DNA of 64,000 nt from Aphrocallistes beatrix (GCA_963281255.1 OY725490.1:5828001-5892000); one strand, 5' to 3'. Numbered from the stretch's first letter, positions 11,033 through 22,506 are shown. The notes: generated by a model not told the origin, from the letters alone. Program-made: numbers and translations.

Positions 11033-11109
11033 ATAATGTTTATGTAATTACATAAAGGACAATAAATATCAAATTTTGGCTCCAATACACTACTGCGTCT
11101 CATTACAAT

Positions 11110-11452
11110 CTAAGTTGACTAATTCATTAAAAAATGGCAAATAATTATGAATTATTCGAATAATTCATAATTCAAGCATGAATTAGTCAACGATAAGCTA
11201 AGTTGACTAATTAATGAATTAATGAATAATTCATAATTCCTGAATTAGGAATTATTCATAATTCAGGAAATATGAATTATTTGAATGAATCAGAATCCTG
11301 AATTAAGAAATATTCGAGAAATTCATTCATATAATTTATGATATTTTAATGCAAAAACTTTCAATTTTGAATAATTCTTCTCAGGCTTGATGAATTATGA
11401 ACTATTCCAATTATTTGAGTTATTCATTAATTCATGAATTAGTCAACCTAGA
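11110..11452. mobile_element. AT-rich MITE nested in the P-like right TIR
   Basis: The ends CTAAGTTGACTAATTCAT and ATGAATTAGTCAACCTAG are inverted repeats with one mismatch. The flanks duplicate ATTACAAT (11102-11109 and 11453-11460), an 8-bp target duplication. The interior is a series of short palindromes built from GAATTATTC-like words. Removing it restores the right TIR of the surrounding P-like element. Confidence 0.75.
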
Positions 11453-11743
11453 TTACAATCAGCCATCTCTCACCGTTTATTAGTTAGAAAAATGGGTAAA
11501 CATTACCAAAATTCATCCATTAACCTTGAAATATGACCTGTGGACCTTTAAGATGACACCAGGCGGTGTTGAAAATGGCGCTATTGAAGACGCCGTCCTC
11601 AAAATCCCCTATATGGACCCGAGATCGTGTCTCTAGCCCTACTAGAAGTCATTTTAGCTCAGGACTCAAGTTAATCCTTCAGACTCAAATTACAAATCCC
11701 AAGAATGGGAGGCTTCAGTCCTTCTCTAAAGAAGTCTATAATA

Positions 11744-12022
11744 TGACCATATATGGAGGTGTGAAAACCGCAAAAATCAAAAACTAGAAGCATTTAGGAT
11801 AAGTCGATATGCTCAATTGACTCCTTATATATGACTTCCTATTCAATAATAATACATTTCCCATGTCTAACGCTAACCAATTCCAAGTTATCAACATTAT
11901 TACCATATATGGAAAAGTGTGAAAACCGCAAAAACTCAAGAACCATAAATATTTCAAGTATACCAATGTGACCAATGAATTCACCATATGCGACTTCCTA
12001 TTCAATAATAATACATTTCTCA
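11744..12022. repeat. Direct duplication, about 160-bp period
   Basis: GTGTGAAAACCGCAAAAA, then TATGACTTCCTATTCAATAA and AATACATTTC, occur first at 11758-11850 and again at 11918-12018. No coding sequence is recognised at 11500-12390. Confidence 0.7.
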
Positions 12023-12394
12023 CCGAAATAACGACTAGTTATAGTGATAGGCAATAGACTCAAGTTACAGGACCCGAGTATGAGACCCTCCAGTCCTTAG
12101 TTAAAGGAGTCTATGGTTGAAATACAATAAGTTAATGTAAATATTTTGTATATGATTAATGAAAATAACAAGCGCTGATCTCGATAAAAGAATGCATTCT
12201 TTGTATGTACGTCAGAGTTCTTGCGAGAAGCAAGTCATGGAAAAGGATGCAAGCATAGCATGATATTATTATTACAAAACTGGTCAAATTACTTGTACCT
12301 TGAGGTTGGCTAGATGATGATGAATTGCTTCACTTGTAAATCCAAATTCAATGTGTGGGGTCTAGAAAACAGAGATCAATACGATAGACCATGA

Positions 12395-12735
12395 TCACGC
12401 AATTCATTCAAAAATAGAACATACGTGTGAAGACGTCGATCTTTTGACCTCATCACAATAAATTTTCGCATCTGATTTTCTTTTTCCCAGAGTAATTTTG
12501 CCAGAATCATCCTGACGCTCGTGATTGAGTTGGGTAGTGTAGATAGGTATTTTCTTATCCTTCTTCGATTTCAGTTCCTCTTTCGAAATAATGGCGTGGC
12601 TGTCAGTAATTCTGGATGCTGTAAAGGGCCCAAAAACTTCGACTGGTTTTTAGTATTTGGCATCTTTTTCAATTTGGGGATGTTTGTAAATAGGATTTTG
12701 TCTCCTTCCTTAATGTTACACCTATATGTTCAGTA
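12395..12735 (-). pseudogene. Integrase-like C-terminal fragment of a retroelement or related transposon
   Basis: On the minus strand, NIKEGDKILFTNIPKLKK and then KFLGPLQHPELLTA resemble the SH3-like C-terminal part of integrases from Ty3-type retroelements and relatives (GD-x-V-x-x-x-N-I-P, K-F-x-G-P). The frame shifts before ISKEELKSKKDKK and ends at a stop near 12400. No polymerase or LTR is visible nearby. The assignment is tentative. The remainder to 13417 shows nothing recognisable beyond short repeats of 'GAGATTTTAACTCCC' near 12750. Confidence 0.35.
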
Positions 12736-13417
12736 GTACTGTTGCGTGAGATTTTAACTCCCTTATACTAGTGGACCAGGGATATTAGAGTAGCGTGAGG
12801 TTTTAACTCCCATGCATGAGATTTAATCTCTTAAGATCTACTGGGCTATACAGTTGAACTGTTTAAGTATATAACTCCTTCAGTATTCTATCAGTGACCA
12901 CACAGAAAAATATTTATTAAATAATTGACTAATTTTTGTATATTGCAAATGTAATTTCTCTCAAAGCATATTTCAAAAATTGACCTAGATATTGTTGGGA
13001 TTTTTTAAATTTCTAAAATCTTAGACGACCAAGTATCAATTTCATATGATTTGATTTATTTCTTAATTAATAATTGATAATGCTAAAATAGTTATAGACA
13101 TGAGCAATTCAATATTTTGCATCAGAAATTCTAACAAGGAGAATCATTAATGATTCTTAAGCATTGTTTTGAGAGTTGATGAGTATAATTTACTAGTTAA
13201 TTGAACTATTAAAAATGTTCCTCAGCATGCTGATGCATCTTAGCCCGTCGATCCCCGGTTTGAATGGGTGGTATTGTAACTGACATCTAGTAATAACACA
13301 AAATACATACAGTATCGGTAAAACAATCGAGTAAAATGAAGGGTGTAGTAACGAGATTATTCGGAGGTGGTCGTCAAGGTTAGAATACGTAGTAATCATC
13401 TTGTTTTGAAGTGCCTT

Positions 13418-14869
13418 CTAGGAGAATGTTGGGGTGAGACTGTTTATCATTGTAGTGACAGGTTCGTAGTGTTCGTAATAATTTGCGATGTATATGCTTC
13501 CATCATTGCTGTTTGATGAACTTATCCGTGACCAGCGTACCTCTGGGATAATACTGTCCTCAGTTCTATATATTCTGTATGGCAACATATATATCTGTCT
13601 TAAGAAGTGCGGAGGCGGTCATCAGTTCAACGTCACTTCCCCAAAAACCTTCGTTACACATGCATTTATTTCCAAGATATTCAGCAGGAGTAGTTGCCAG
13701 AACCTGTTCAAAGTACCAACTTATATAATCTTTCCCATCACTCAGCATGTAGCGGCATATCTCCCCTCGGAGTTTGGTGTGGTATTCTTCAGTCCCTGAG
13801 ATTATTTTAGACAGACATCTGAACATGCAGTTTCCATCACCCGTAATAGTGTCGAACTTCCACGGCTCAAATATACGCAACTTGTGCCCCTCAATACTGG
13901 AATGTTGATCAGTTCGCTGTCGGAATTTGATGTCTAACAGATTGCACTTATCTTTTTGCCACTCGATAGTGATGGGAGTTATTATAGGGTCGTCGGACCT
14001 TAGGTGGCGCATATCGAGACGTGGAAATCCATCTGGCCTCAGAGTAAATAATTTATTTTCAATGCATTCCAATGCCTAAATTGGATGAAAATATAAGGTT
14101 CTAACTAATATCACTAGTGTAATAGGTGATTTCTATCATTAGATGTAATTCATAGAATCAAATTACTACTTACCACTCCATATAGTACTTTGTGGACGTA
14201 GTCGCAGGTTTTCGAGGGTCCTAACTCCGGATATGTACTTTTAGCGAACTCCAATAGAATGTAATTGATCTCTCTCCTCTATAAAGATGACCAGTATGTA
14301 TACGATTGTAAAATTGCAACATTTGATTTCAGATCCAGCAAGATTGTCAAAGGATAATATTCAATTGAAACTTATATGAATGAAAATGTCATACTCACCA
14401 CTGTTTCGGGACGTGAATCTTTCAAAACTTGATAAATGATTGCATTGGGGACATAGAACCCTTTTACATTAAGTGCCTTATTCAATTTTTCGTGAAGTAT
14501 GGAGAGGTAGTATGTTCCACTGGTTAAGTGATCTTTAAATACCAACTAAAAGAAAAGTTATAACTTATATGCTAATCCTGATAAAGCACTAATATGTTGA
14601 AATTAACAACTAAATAAAATATTAAATGCATTTCTGACCTTGAAGTTATCTAATTCTCTGAGGACAGAATCCTTCGAAATGCCGAATTGCCAATTCGTGT
14701 GGGACACTGTTTCTTGGGTACTTTCCTAGATTATAAAATGTTCTGGGATCATATTTAGAAAAAAAATATTGTGAAGATTTACTCCTATTACCTTGAATTT
14801 CTTGCTTACAACAACTGATTGGAGATCATCATTGCTTTTATGCTTGTTAATTTTGGACCTCGGAAAATA
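13418..14869 (-). pseudogene. OTU-domain cysteine peptidase gene, five exons, one frameshift
   Basis: Minus-strand exons 14869-14792, 14725-14639, 14545-14399, 14278-14174 and 14075-13418. All have AG/GT boundaries and all introns are phase 0, so the frame stays open across the joins. The last exon holds the OTU cysteine box GDGNCMFRCLSK, then a WGSDVELMTASALL helix and IYVA. The frame then ends at 13566, but the shifted frame continues with YRTEDSIIPEVRW and the catalytic-His block IYIANYYEHYEPV to a stop at 13418-13420. A single-base indel near 13580 therefore breaks an otherwise complete domain, unless it is an assembly error. OTU peptidases cleave ubiquitin or ubiquitin-like chains. The 5' exons are not found. 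It lies beside the Ulp/KDZ block and may belong to the same transposon. Confidence 0.6.
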
Positions 14870-14975
14870 CTGTCCTTGAAATTAAATACGTAGTTATTTG
14901 ATTGCATAGCTCGCATTTCCTATTTTCTAAGTGCGCTCACAGCACTTCTATGAAGTTAATTAATAATAATTTATT

Positions 14976-15124
14976 ATGCTCTCCGTACTTCTAAGGAGCA
15001 TGCTCTCCGTACTTCTAAGGAGCATGATCTCCGTACCTAAGGAGCATCTCTCCGTACCTAAGGAGCATGCTCTCCGTACCTAAGGAGCATGCTCTCCGTA
15101 CCTAAGGAGCATGCTCTCCGTACT
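14976..15124. repeat. Tandem array built on palindrome GGAGCATGCTC
   Basis: About seven units of 20-22 bp made of GGAGCATGCTC plus TCCGTAC and CTAA or TTCTAA. The array ends in TACTTTTTGTTA, after which family A sequence begins in reverse. The same array, with the same end, occurs at 22644-22783. Confidence 0.9.
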
Positions 15125-15411
15125 TTTTGTTACCTCGATTTTTGATGATAATTGTATTATATGTGAATAATATTAATATCACAGTCTATTAAAAATTCAG
15201 CCTTCTATTAGCACCGAAAATGGCTGAGTTATAGTCAAAAACTGAAATTTCTAATCATAAGGTGACAATGACGTCATAATTCCATGATGAGTCGACATTT
15301 TCGTCTGAGGTTAGAACTTAGTGGAGCCATAGCCAAAAGATTCCCACATGCCAAAAATCACCTATCTGTGCTGCCAGTTTCTTCACTCAATTCGTTACGT
15401 GCTTTCAACTC
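15125..15411 (-). repeat. 5' half of a family A element, reversed
   Basis: Read on the minus strand this is family A from its TGTAACGAATTG-like start to the internal ATCATCAAAAA point, where the tandem array takes over. The matching 3' half lies at 22786-23023 in the opposite orientation. 15412-15761 holds no recognised gene. It contains a short inverted repeat around CTTGATATATGAAGCG and CGCTTCATATATCAAG (15519-15610, approximate). Confidence 0.75.
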
Positions 15412-15761
15412 ACTTAGGTTCTGCAACAGTGTAGGCTCAGATTACATTGCCAAAGCAATTTATTTGAGAGCAAAATGCAAATGACTAGGGCGAGGTTAGA
15501 ACCCGTGACCGATAGCCTTGATATATGAAGCGTGACAGATAGCCATGCTTTAGTTCTTAAGGACGGCAGCGATTGTCGATATAAGAAGGTTCCGCTTCAT
15601 ATATCAAGAATGAAGTTTGTTTAGATTTCATTCTTATATTTTATCTGGAAATTAAGATTAATAAAAAAAATATCGGCGCTTCTAGGGATGTCTGGATTAA
15701 TTATGCTTACATATCCGCGCAATAAAGTACATTTTTGTTAGGAGTTTCGTAGCTAGCCTAG

Positions 15762-17672
15762 TTGTGTTTCCGCAAGTGTGAACAAACCCAGGATCTGGAA
15801 TTGTTCTCCAAAGTCACAGGAGAGGCTATAGGGGCAACTTTCACTTGGAACGGGCAAGTGAATGTCTTCGGAGCAGAACCTTTTAAGGAGTTTGCATCGA
15901 AGCACAAAGAGGAGGTGTGGCAGGCCTTGATATCTTCAGTTCACCGATCGGGGCGAGTAAACGAACCCTTGACCAATCCTGATCAGGATAGGAATGATCT
16001 AAGGTTACTTTCAGAAGGGAATTTTTCTACTCTAAGTGTTCATAGTCTTCGCAAACTGGTGGTTCTAGTCACGCAGCGATCTATCGGCAAGTTTTAAATA
16101 TTTTCTGAAATGTATTTTTAGCCTAACGAAGGGCTCGTAATAGCCATTACGTAATTATTTCAGAGCCTTAACAGATATTATTTTTGTTTTAGGTCGGAAA
16201 CGATTTTTCTGGGGGAATTCGACTCTCAAACCGAACTGGTGGCCAAATAAATACCCTTTTAGTAATGTCAGAAATTCCAAGTCTAATGTTTTAGTGGCAA
16301 TACTTAACGCGTATAAGGGTATTGAGCCAGTTTCAAGTGAAATTCGAGACAGATCTCCGCACTCAAGTCCCAAAAGAGAAAGTCAACTAGTTGTTGATGA
16401 TGTAGTCTCACCTGATTCTGATGGTGATAAAATTGTCTTACCTGACCCTGTTAGCCTGGAGTTTTTTGCAGAATCTTGTTCGTTAAGTGAAGATAGTTGC
16501 CTATCTATACAACCACCTCGACAACCCACTCATTTCTTTACCTTAATAGCTGATACCCCTGTGAAGAATACTCAAAGTATGTGATAATTCTTTTACTAAA
16601 ACTAATCGAATTCATTTGATTATAATTATATTGTTTATTGAAATAGCTATGTCAATAGCCACGGAAAGAGTTCAGCAACCCGATTGCACTTTTCACTCTT
16701 CAGAGCGAGAAATTGGTACGGCACAAGATGTTCTTTCAAACAGAATTATATCTGATGGGTACATGAAGGTTGCTTTACACGAGCTAAGCCACGAGAATAC
16801 ACTTTTGACAGATGTGACAATGAACGTTTTCAGTGTAAGAATTTAAATTATAAATCGTACTCCAAATAATTTATTCAATAGTTTGGGCATATGCATACTA
16901 TAACATAACATAAATAATAAATTATACATGAACTTAATTAAGACAAATATTGATATTATAGGTGCTGTTACTCAATCAATTTCTGCACGTTCGTGGTTTG
17001 CAAGATACGATTCTAAGTCAAGTAAGTTATTGACATTTCAATGACATAATATTTAGAAGCGTACTACTAGTATAATTGTAAACTTAACATTGTGCTTTTC
17101 AGAAACGTCAATTTATCCCCGCCGAAACACAGAGCATCCAAATCCATCACGATGGCTCATTACACTGGATTGTATCGAGGAGCGAGTCAGATCAGGTGTT
17201 CCTATACGATTCATTATACCATGGCTATTTGAATATAGAAATTAAGGCCCAACTTGCATCGCTCTACCGAAGAGAACTAAGAGATGAACTTGATGTAATA
17301 ATCGAGCCGATCCAGCAGCAGCAGGGCGGTGCTGATTGCGGCTTATTCGCCGCTGCTGTATGCCTTACGGTGGCACTAGGTGGCAATCCAACGAGTGTGA
17401 AATGGCGTCAAAACCGAATGAGGCAGCATCTCAAAAAGTGTCTAGAAGCGAAACATCTGACTGCCTTTCCAAGTGTTGCAGTGAAGAGATCTGAGAAAAG
17501 GAGGACGCAAATCACGATTCCCTTAATTTGTGTCTGTCCAGAGTACGCCTTCAACTACCTCGCAAAGTGTACTAATTGTCAGAAGTTGTACCATAAATCC
17601 TGCATGGGATTTCCAGATGTTCAAGGAGAAGTACCAAACTTTATATGTTTTAAATGTAGGACAATTAATTAA
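15762..17672 (+). CDS. Ulp1-type (SUMO protease family C48) peptidase with C-terminal PHD-like finger
   Basis: Five exons, 15762-16090, 16164-16576, 16647-16834, 16962-17021 and 17103-17672, join in frame with AG/GT sites at every junction to give 519 residues (5' end incomplete; 15762 follows an acceptor). The N-terminal part contains GRKRFFWGNSTLKPNWWP, a W-W-P motif I have seen in transposon proteins. The protease domain spans about residues 290-440: GLQDTILSQ, catalytic His in SLHWIV (about 351), Asp in LYDS (366), Gln in IQQQQGG and Cys in ADCGLFAAA (409). All four are intact. The tail CVCPEYAF...CTNCQKLYHKSC...CFKC is a PHD/RING-like zinc finger. It is convergent with the KDZ transposase, with 70 bp between stop codons, and is probably the second gene of that transposon. 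A role in removing SUMO-like modifiers is inferred from the family. Confidence 0.72.
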
Positions 17673-19294
17673 TTGTAATAATACTCAACTGGTATCTCAC
17701 AAGATAGTATGACAGAATTATAATTAACATATTACTAGTATATCATTGCTGTATCTGGTTAATTATCGCTAAAAAGTAACGGGTAGTGTAGAAAACGTTC
17801 TCTAGTCTCATATAGGCTATCTGTGTAGAAATTCTTCGAATAATCGAGAAGAGCTGCTCGCAAATTTGGGAATTAATTCGATTTAACTTGTTTTCTGAGA
17901 TGTGTTTCATAGAATAGAAAGGTGTACATTTGTGGTTTCTTGAATGAAATCGATCAACCAGAAAAGCCGTCTGTTGAAACGCTTTGGGATCTCTGAAAGA
18001 AAGATTATATTGCTAAATGCTATTTCTTACTATGACAACAATGGTTGGAAAGCAGTGATTTTAATATTTATATTATATGGTTATACTATTACGTACCTGA
18101 TCATACATGTCTTTTGTAGATTACACGCATTATCGTAGATGATAATGCGGGGTGGAACATCGAATTGAGTGAGCAGAAGGTTTAGAATACCCACAGTAGA
18201 TTCTTTTTGCCTTAAAATTTGGAATCCATAACAGATTTGATGTTGGCAAGTCATCATGATCATTCCTGGTGAGAAAGTTTGATGGCTTGGAAAATTCTTT
18301 TACAAAAATATTCTTTATTTACTTCATTATCATCTTGTTCATAGATTGGTAACCTAAATATTATAACTGAATTAATACAGGCATTCGTACAACTGTTTGG
18401 GTTAGATACTAATTATAGGACACTTACTTGTAATTCGTTTTAAATGCTGGAAAATAAAACGAAAAATAATCCGAAACTACTGATTCAAAAGGTATTAATC
18501 TTCTTGATTCCATAGAATATAAAATCTCTAGTCTTTCCATTATCCAAACTAGAAGTGGACATATGATTGAGTTTAATGCTAATGATACATTCCCTTCGGC
18601 GTCAGTTTTCTTTTTCGGGTCTAAAGACAGCAACAATCTCTCCAAAGTATACATTTTACGAAAAATAGGAACAAGCATATTTTCTTGGACAAATTTGCCC
18701 TTGGATAACTTGACAATTACTACAAGTTCGCTCTGCTCTAAGATTGAAAATTGGAAAACTCCAGATATTGGTTCATTCCTAGAGAAATATTGAATTACTT
18801 CTCCGGCACGATCATTACAACTAGTAACAACATCGTTTTCCTGAATACTACAAGATTGTATGTAGTCAGCAAGAGCTTTTGGGTCAATTGACTGAAGTAA
18901 CCGTTTAAAGGCACAAGTAGGGAGTCCATTTTGCAAATATTGTGATATTTCCCTTCGTACTGCTTTAGAAAGAATGAATAAGCGAGTTGACTGAGGAACA
19001 GAAGGTATATGTTGATTTTCGTCGAATTTTAATGTTGGGGGCGGGAGTTTCTTAACCGTTCCTAGAGTAATTCCATCAAATATGACTACATCCGGACGAC
19101 TTTTGCATATTGAGCATGTAAAACTTTCTGTGTAATTTATATTCACTAAGCGGAGGTATGTATTCCATGCGTGGTGAAATATGTGATAGCGTATTTTCTC
19201 CGGCCTCCCCAGCCTGACCAGTTTCCGATTCTTTGCTCTAATTAAATTAAGATTGATAAATTAAGGTTAAAATGATATTTTTCATATTTTTTGT

Positions 19295-19345
19295 CAATGG
19301 CTCTGAACCTTTCTCGGTCGGCGTACCCCTTTGCCATAAAGTAAA
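19295..19345. repeat. hAT-like terminus in a KDZ intron
   Basis: CAATGGCTCTGAACCTTTCT followed by CGGTCGGCGTACCCCTTTGC resembles hAT 5' ends (CAGTGGYTCTCAAAC-type). It lies in the intron between KDZ exons 19731-19566 and 19237-18428. No opposite end is seen. Confidence 0.4.
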
Positions 19346-19869
19346 GTGCACACATCCATCTTAGTAAATAGAAATAAATACCTTAAAAGGAAACTATCCC
19401 AAGAAACTCGTGGTGAATCAGGTACTTAATGAGGGTATTACTCCTACCCCTTGATCAGAATTACTGGCTTAAATTCTTAACTTCAGGATTATTTTCCGCA
19501 TATTTAACACTTTTATTAAATGTAAGCACATGTATCCGTAGGAAAATAAAAATTTAACAACTTACCTAACAAATCCTTGAAGAGTATTCCGAGACATAGT
19601 CATTAGTTCGCTGTATTCATATAGTAATGAATAATGGACGAAATAGTGGTTGTCTATGTTAAGAAGCAAATCAGATGATCCATCATAGACTGCGAAACAT
19701 CTACCTTTACCAGTGCAAGTCCCATTGAATACTAAATATATGAGGAATTAAAACATAATATAAAGCAAGTTTATTATAAATCAATTAGTAACAGTACCTT
19801 GATGGCCTGCTAATGAAATTACATCACTATCAGTGTAGATAATGATTCCTTTTTCACATCTCTGCAAAA

Positions 19870-20045
19870 ATAATGGAAGAAGACAATTTTTCAAACCTTT
19901 TCTATACAATATATATGGCTTCACTTTCACTATAGATATCATTGTGTGACACCTCAATAGACTATTGTTATTAATACTTCAAAGAAATGACGTATGTGGA
20001 TATCTTAATTTCCCTGCTACGCAAGTGCGCGAAGCGTGCTTTGTA
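19870..20045 (+). repeat. Family B Helitron-like fragment in a KDZ intron
   Basis: CAATTTTTCAAACCTTTTCT, then TAGACTATTGTTATTAATAC, match the family B copy at about 29641-29780. It ends with a GCGCGAAGCGTGCTTTG tail like the other Helitron-like 3' ends. It is wholly intronic, so it leaves the KDZ frame open. Confidence 0.6.
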
Positions 20046-20423
20046 AAAAATTAAACCAACCGTAAATTTATGTTATAATTATTAATAACTTCTAGTTACC
20101 TTGCAATTGAAAAGGTGAAAAGTAGAAGCGTCGACTAATATTGCAGAATTTTCAGTCAAAAAGTGAATATCAAATCCTGCATGGTTTTTCGCATCAACCT
20201 CTTGAAATAAATGATCATCAATTGCTAGCTGGGCTGCTTTAGCATGTAGACACTGCTTATCTCTGCATGCTGTACATAGTAATGAATCGATTATTACAAT
20301 TGTAGACGGACAGAGGGTTCGTTTATCTAAATGAATGAAAACAAAATTGATTCTACTTGATCGTAAATAAATAAAAATATTTTCAAAGAAAATAAATACC
20401 TTCATCAAATACTTCGAGTTATA

Positions 20424-21881
20424 GAATTTTCTCTCCAGTTGGATGAGTCTACTCTTCATGACAATGAAGCACTATTACTGGCATACGTACGCTTTACAAA
20501 AGATGGAGTAGTATTCGAGGAATTACTATTCGCCACTGCAGATCTCTAGTTACGGATACGAGGGGAGTATCTATATTTGAAGTTGTTCGATCGTTTTTTG
20601 ACTATCATAATATTCCTTTGTCGAACATTATTGCATGCTCAACGGATGGTGCACCTTCAATGATAGGTTGTTACCGAGGATTTATTGCTTTGTTAAAGAA
20701 GGCAGTTCCCAATGTGTTTACCATACACTGTGTAATTCACCGACAGCACTTAGTTGCCAAGAATCTTAGTGAGAAACTCAATGTCTCACTCCAATTCGTT
20801 ATTACAGCAGTTAATGCTATCAAGACACGTGCTCTCAAAGACCGTCTTTTCCGACAGCTTTGCCATGAGAATGGTGAACAATTTGAACGTCTCCTTCTCC
20901 ACACAGAAGTCAGATGGTTGTCGAAGGGAAACTGTTTAAAACGGTTCAATGAACTATTTGATACAATAATCCAGTTCATGGATGATTTCAATCCAAAGTT
21001 AGGTCATGATATCAGTATCCGAAAGCATGATATCGCATATCTAGCTGACATATTTGATAAATTGAATTCACTCAATTTGCAACTTCAAGGCCAAAATGTT
21101 AATTTGATAAGAACTAAATCTGCTGTTTTATCATTTATAAATCGACTAACTCTGTATAAACAGAACCTCTGCCGTAGAGAGTTTTATCAATTCCCTTATC
21201 TGCAAGCAGTTCCAGATGTCACTGATGATCAACTGCGAGTATATGCTTCGCATATTGAATCAATCAAGGAAGATATGCTGATCCGGTTTAAGGACCTGGG
21301 AGAGCTCAATGTACCAGATTGGGTGGTTAACCCTTTTACTGCAGATCTAGAGAAGGTGGAGATTGAAATCCAAGAAGTATTAGCTGAGCTACAGGCTGAT
21401 ATTGAAGCTCGAATAGAGTTTGGCCAACATGATTTCTCGACCTTCTGGGTACAAAAGAAAAATATCTTACGTTGGCCGCAGTTATGGGAAAGGTCAAAGC
21501 TTTTGATCATCGCATTTCCAACTTCATATTTAGTTGAGAAGGGATTCAGTACAGTAATGGGACTTCATACTAAGCAGCGAAATCGGTTGGATTTAGTGAA
21601 AAATGGCGACCTACGTTTAATGTTGACGAATTTTGAGCCTGATGTAGCGAAACTTGCTGGTGATCATCAACCTCAGGGTTCCCATAAACTATGAATCTCA
21701 AGGATAAATTACTAGAATTTGACTTTGAACTACATTGATTGACAATTATTACAGTATACTTGACATAGTATTAATCATGATTCTAAAATTCCTAAGGTTA
21801 CAAATTACAACTAGAAGGGGGGCGCTGAAAGAATTTATAGGGACCAAAGGGGGCGCAAAAGAAAAAGGTTGAGAACCACTG
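20424..21881 (+). pseudogene. hAT transposase (ZBED5/FAM200-like), 5'-truncated, inserted in the KDZ gene
   Basis: The main frame (20618-21694) gives 358 residues: STDGAPSMIGCYRGFI, HCVIHRQHL and HTEVRWLSKGNCLKR, and the C-terminal dimerisation segment FPTSYLVEKGFSTV...TKQRNRL...GDLRLML. The frame begins earlier at FSLQLDESTLHDN (20424) but is broken by a stop and frameshift near 20543, after LLFATADL. The right terminus ends GGTTGAGAACCACTG at 21881, the complement of the common hAT end CAGTGGTTCTCAACC, and is followed by KDZ exon sequence. The left terminus and N-terminal BED region are missing, so a deletion accompanied or followed insertion. It is opposite in orientation to the KDZ gene. 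Confidence 0.75.
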
Positions 21882-22373
21882 GTCTACATAATCACACATA
21901 GCTATTATCCGTGTATTTGTCAATTTCCATAATTTTCCATTATGGAGAAGAGAATGTACATATCGATCAACAGGTGAGAGATTAAGAATATGCAGAGCCA
22001 TTCCATGATCTGCATTGGCCTGAGGTTCATCACAGTCGTATGGAAGCTCGTCTATTGAAATAATTTAACTTAGTACTATCTGCCCTGTTTCTAACTTAGT
22101 TTCTGCTATACAGATGCTGAAAATGTTTTTAATATGCATATTACTAATACAACTTTCGGATAGTTGATGGATAGTCTGATTTACTTATTGAAAAGTCTTC
22201 TATTTGGAGTTGAGAGAGAGATAGTTCTTCTGTACGCCTCCTTTTACTTGAGACAGGTGCAAGTTCAGTCAGATGTACTTTATCAGCTCCTCGATTATTC
22301 GACATTACAAATAAGTATTATACTTATAAAATAAAACAGTTTGCGACAGTTATTCACTTCATCTATTTATGTG

Positions 22374-22506
22374 GTTGGTGGTTGTGATACTTGTGAACTT
22401 CTAAAACCAAGACATATTTTATGTGGTTTCTAAACAAGTGCTGTTTGGAAACCACATAATATATATCTTGGTCATAGTAGTTTATAACAGCTTCACAACC
22501 ACTATA
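22374..22506. repeat. Imperfect palindrome
   Basis: GGTGGTTGTGA pairs with TCACAACCAC, and TATGTGGTTTC pairs with GAAACCACATA, around a short centre near 22440. It lies upstream of the presumed KDZ start (minus strand) and is probably a foldback element or end structure. Confidence 0.5.

Larger units (their letters stand above)
10305..11500 (-). mobile_element. P-like DNA transposon, internally deleted, long TIRs
   Basis: The left terminal inverted repeat (10305-10385, including GTGAGAGATGGCTGATTGTA and ACGCAGTAGTGTATTGGAGC) is repeated inverted at 11060-11102 and 11453-11500. The right repeat is split by a nested MITE at 11110-11452. The left end is lost in the N gap. The coding part between the repeats is a P-transposase C-terminal fragment on the minus strand. 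Confidence 0.65.
17743..22305 (-). pseudogene. KDZ (Kyakuja-Dileera-Zisupton) superfamily transposase gene, split by a hAT insertion
   Basis: Minus-strand exons 20326-20100, 19861-19798, 19731-19566, 19237-18428, 18285-18097 and 17992-17743 splice in frame to a 567-residue open frame ending at TGA 17745-17743. Motifs in order: CTACRDKQCLHAKAA cysteine cluster, NGTCTGKGRCF, CSICKSRPDVVIFDGITLG, PGMIMMTCQHQICYGF, IIIYDNACNL, DPKAF...DRFHSRNHKC, and NSQICEQLFSIIRRI near the C-terminus. This is the typical KDZ series. Further 5', exon 22051-21882 (ALHILNLSPVDRYVHSLL) is cut by hAT sequence, and a piece ending KYLMK at a donor at 20400 lies on the other side. A likely first exon starts with ATG at 22305 and has a basic SSKRRRTEE run; its donor is unresolved. 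The core is intact, but the gene is interrupted and cannot make a normal protein. Confidence 0.7.

Noticed and set aside
14976..15124. CRISPR-like array
   Set aside because: Units of about 20 bp are contiguous with no unique spacers, the unit is a perfect palindrome core, and the setting is a eukaryotic transposon cluster.
15430..15510. tRNA-derived SINE or tRNA-like promoter (GGTTAGAACCC as B box)
   Set aside because: The A box is weak and no cloverleaf can be drawn by eye; a tRNA search program would be decisive, and I see no convincing tRNA anywhere in the window.
18563..18793. Plus-strand frame inside the KDZ gene
   Set aside because: Shadow of the long minus-strand KDZ exon 19237-18428.
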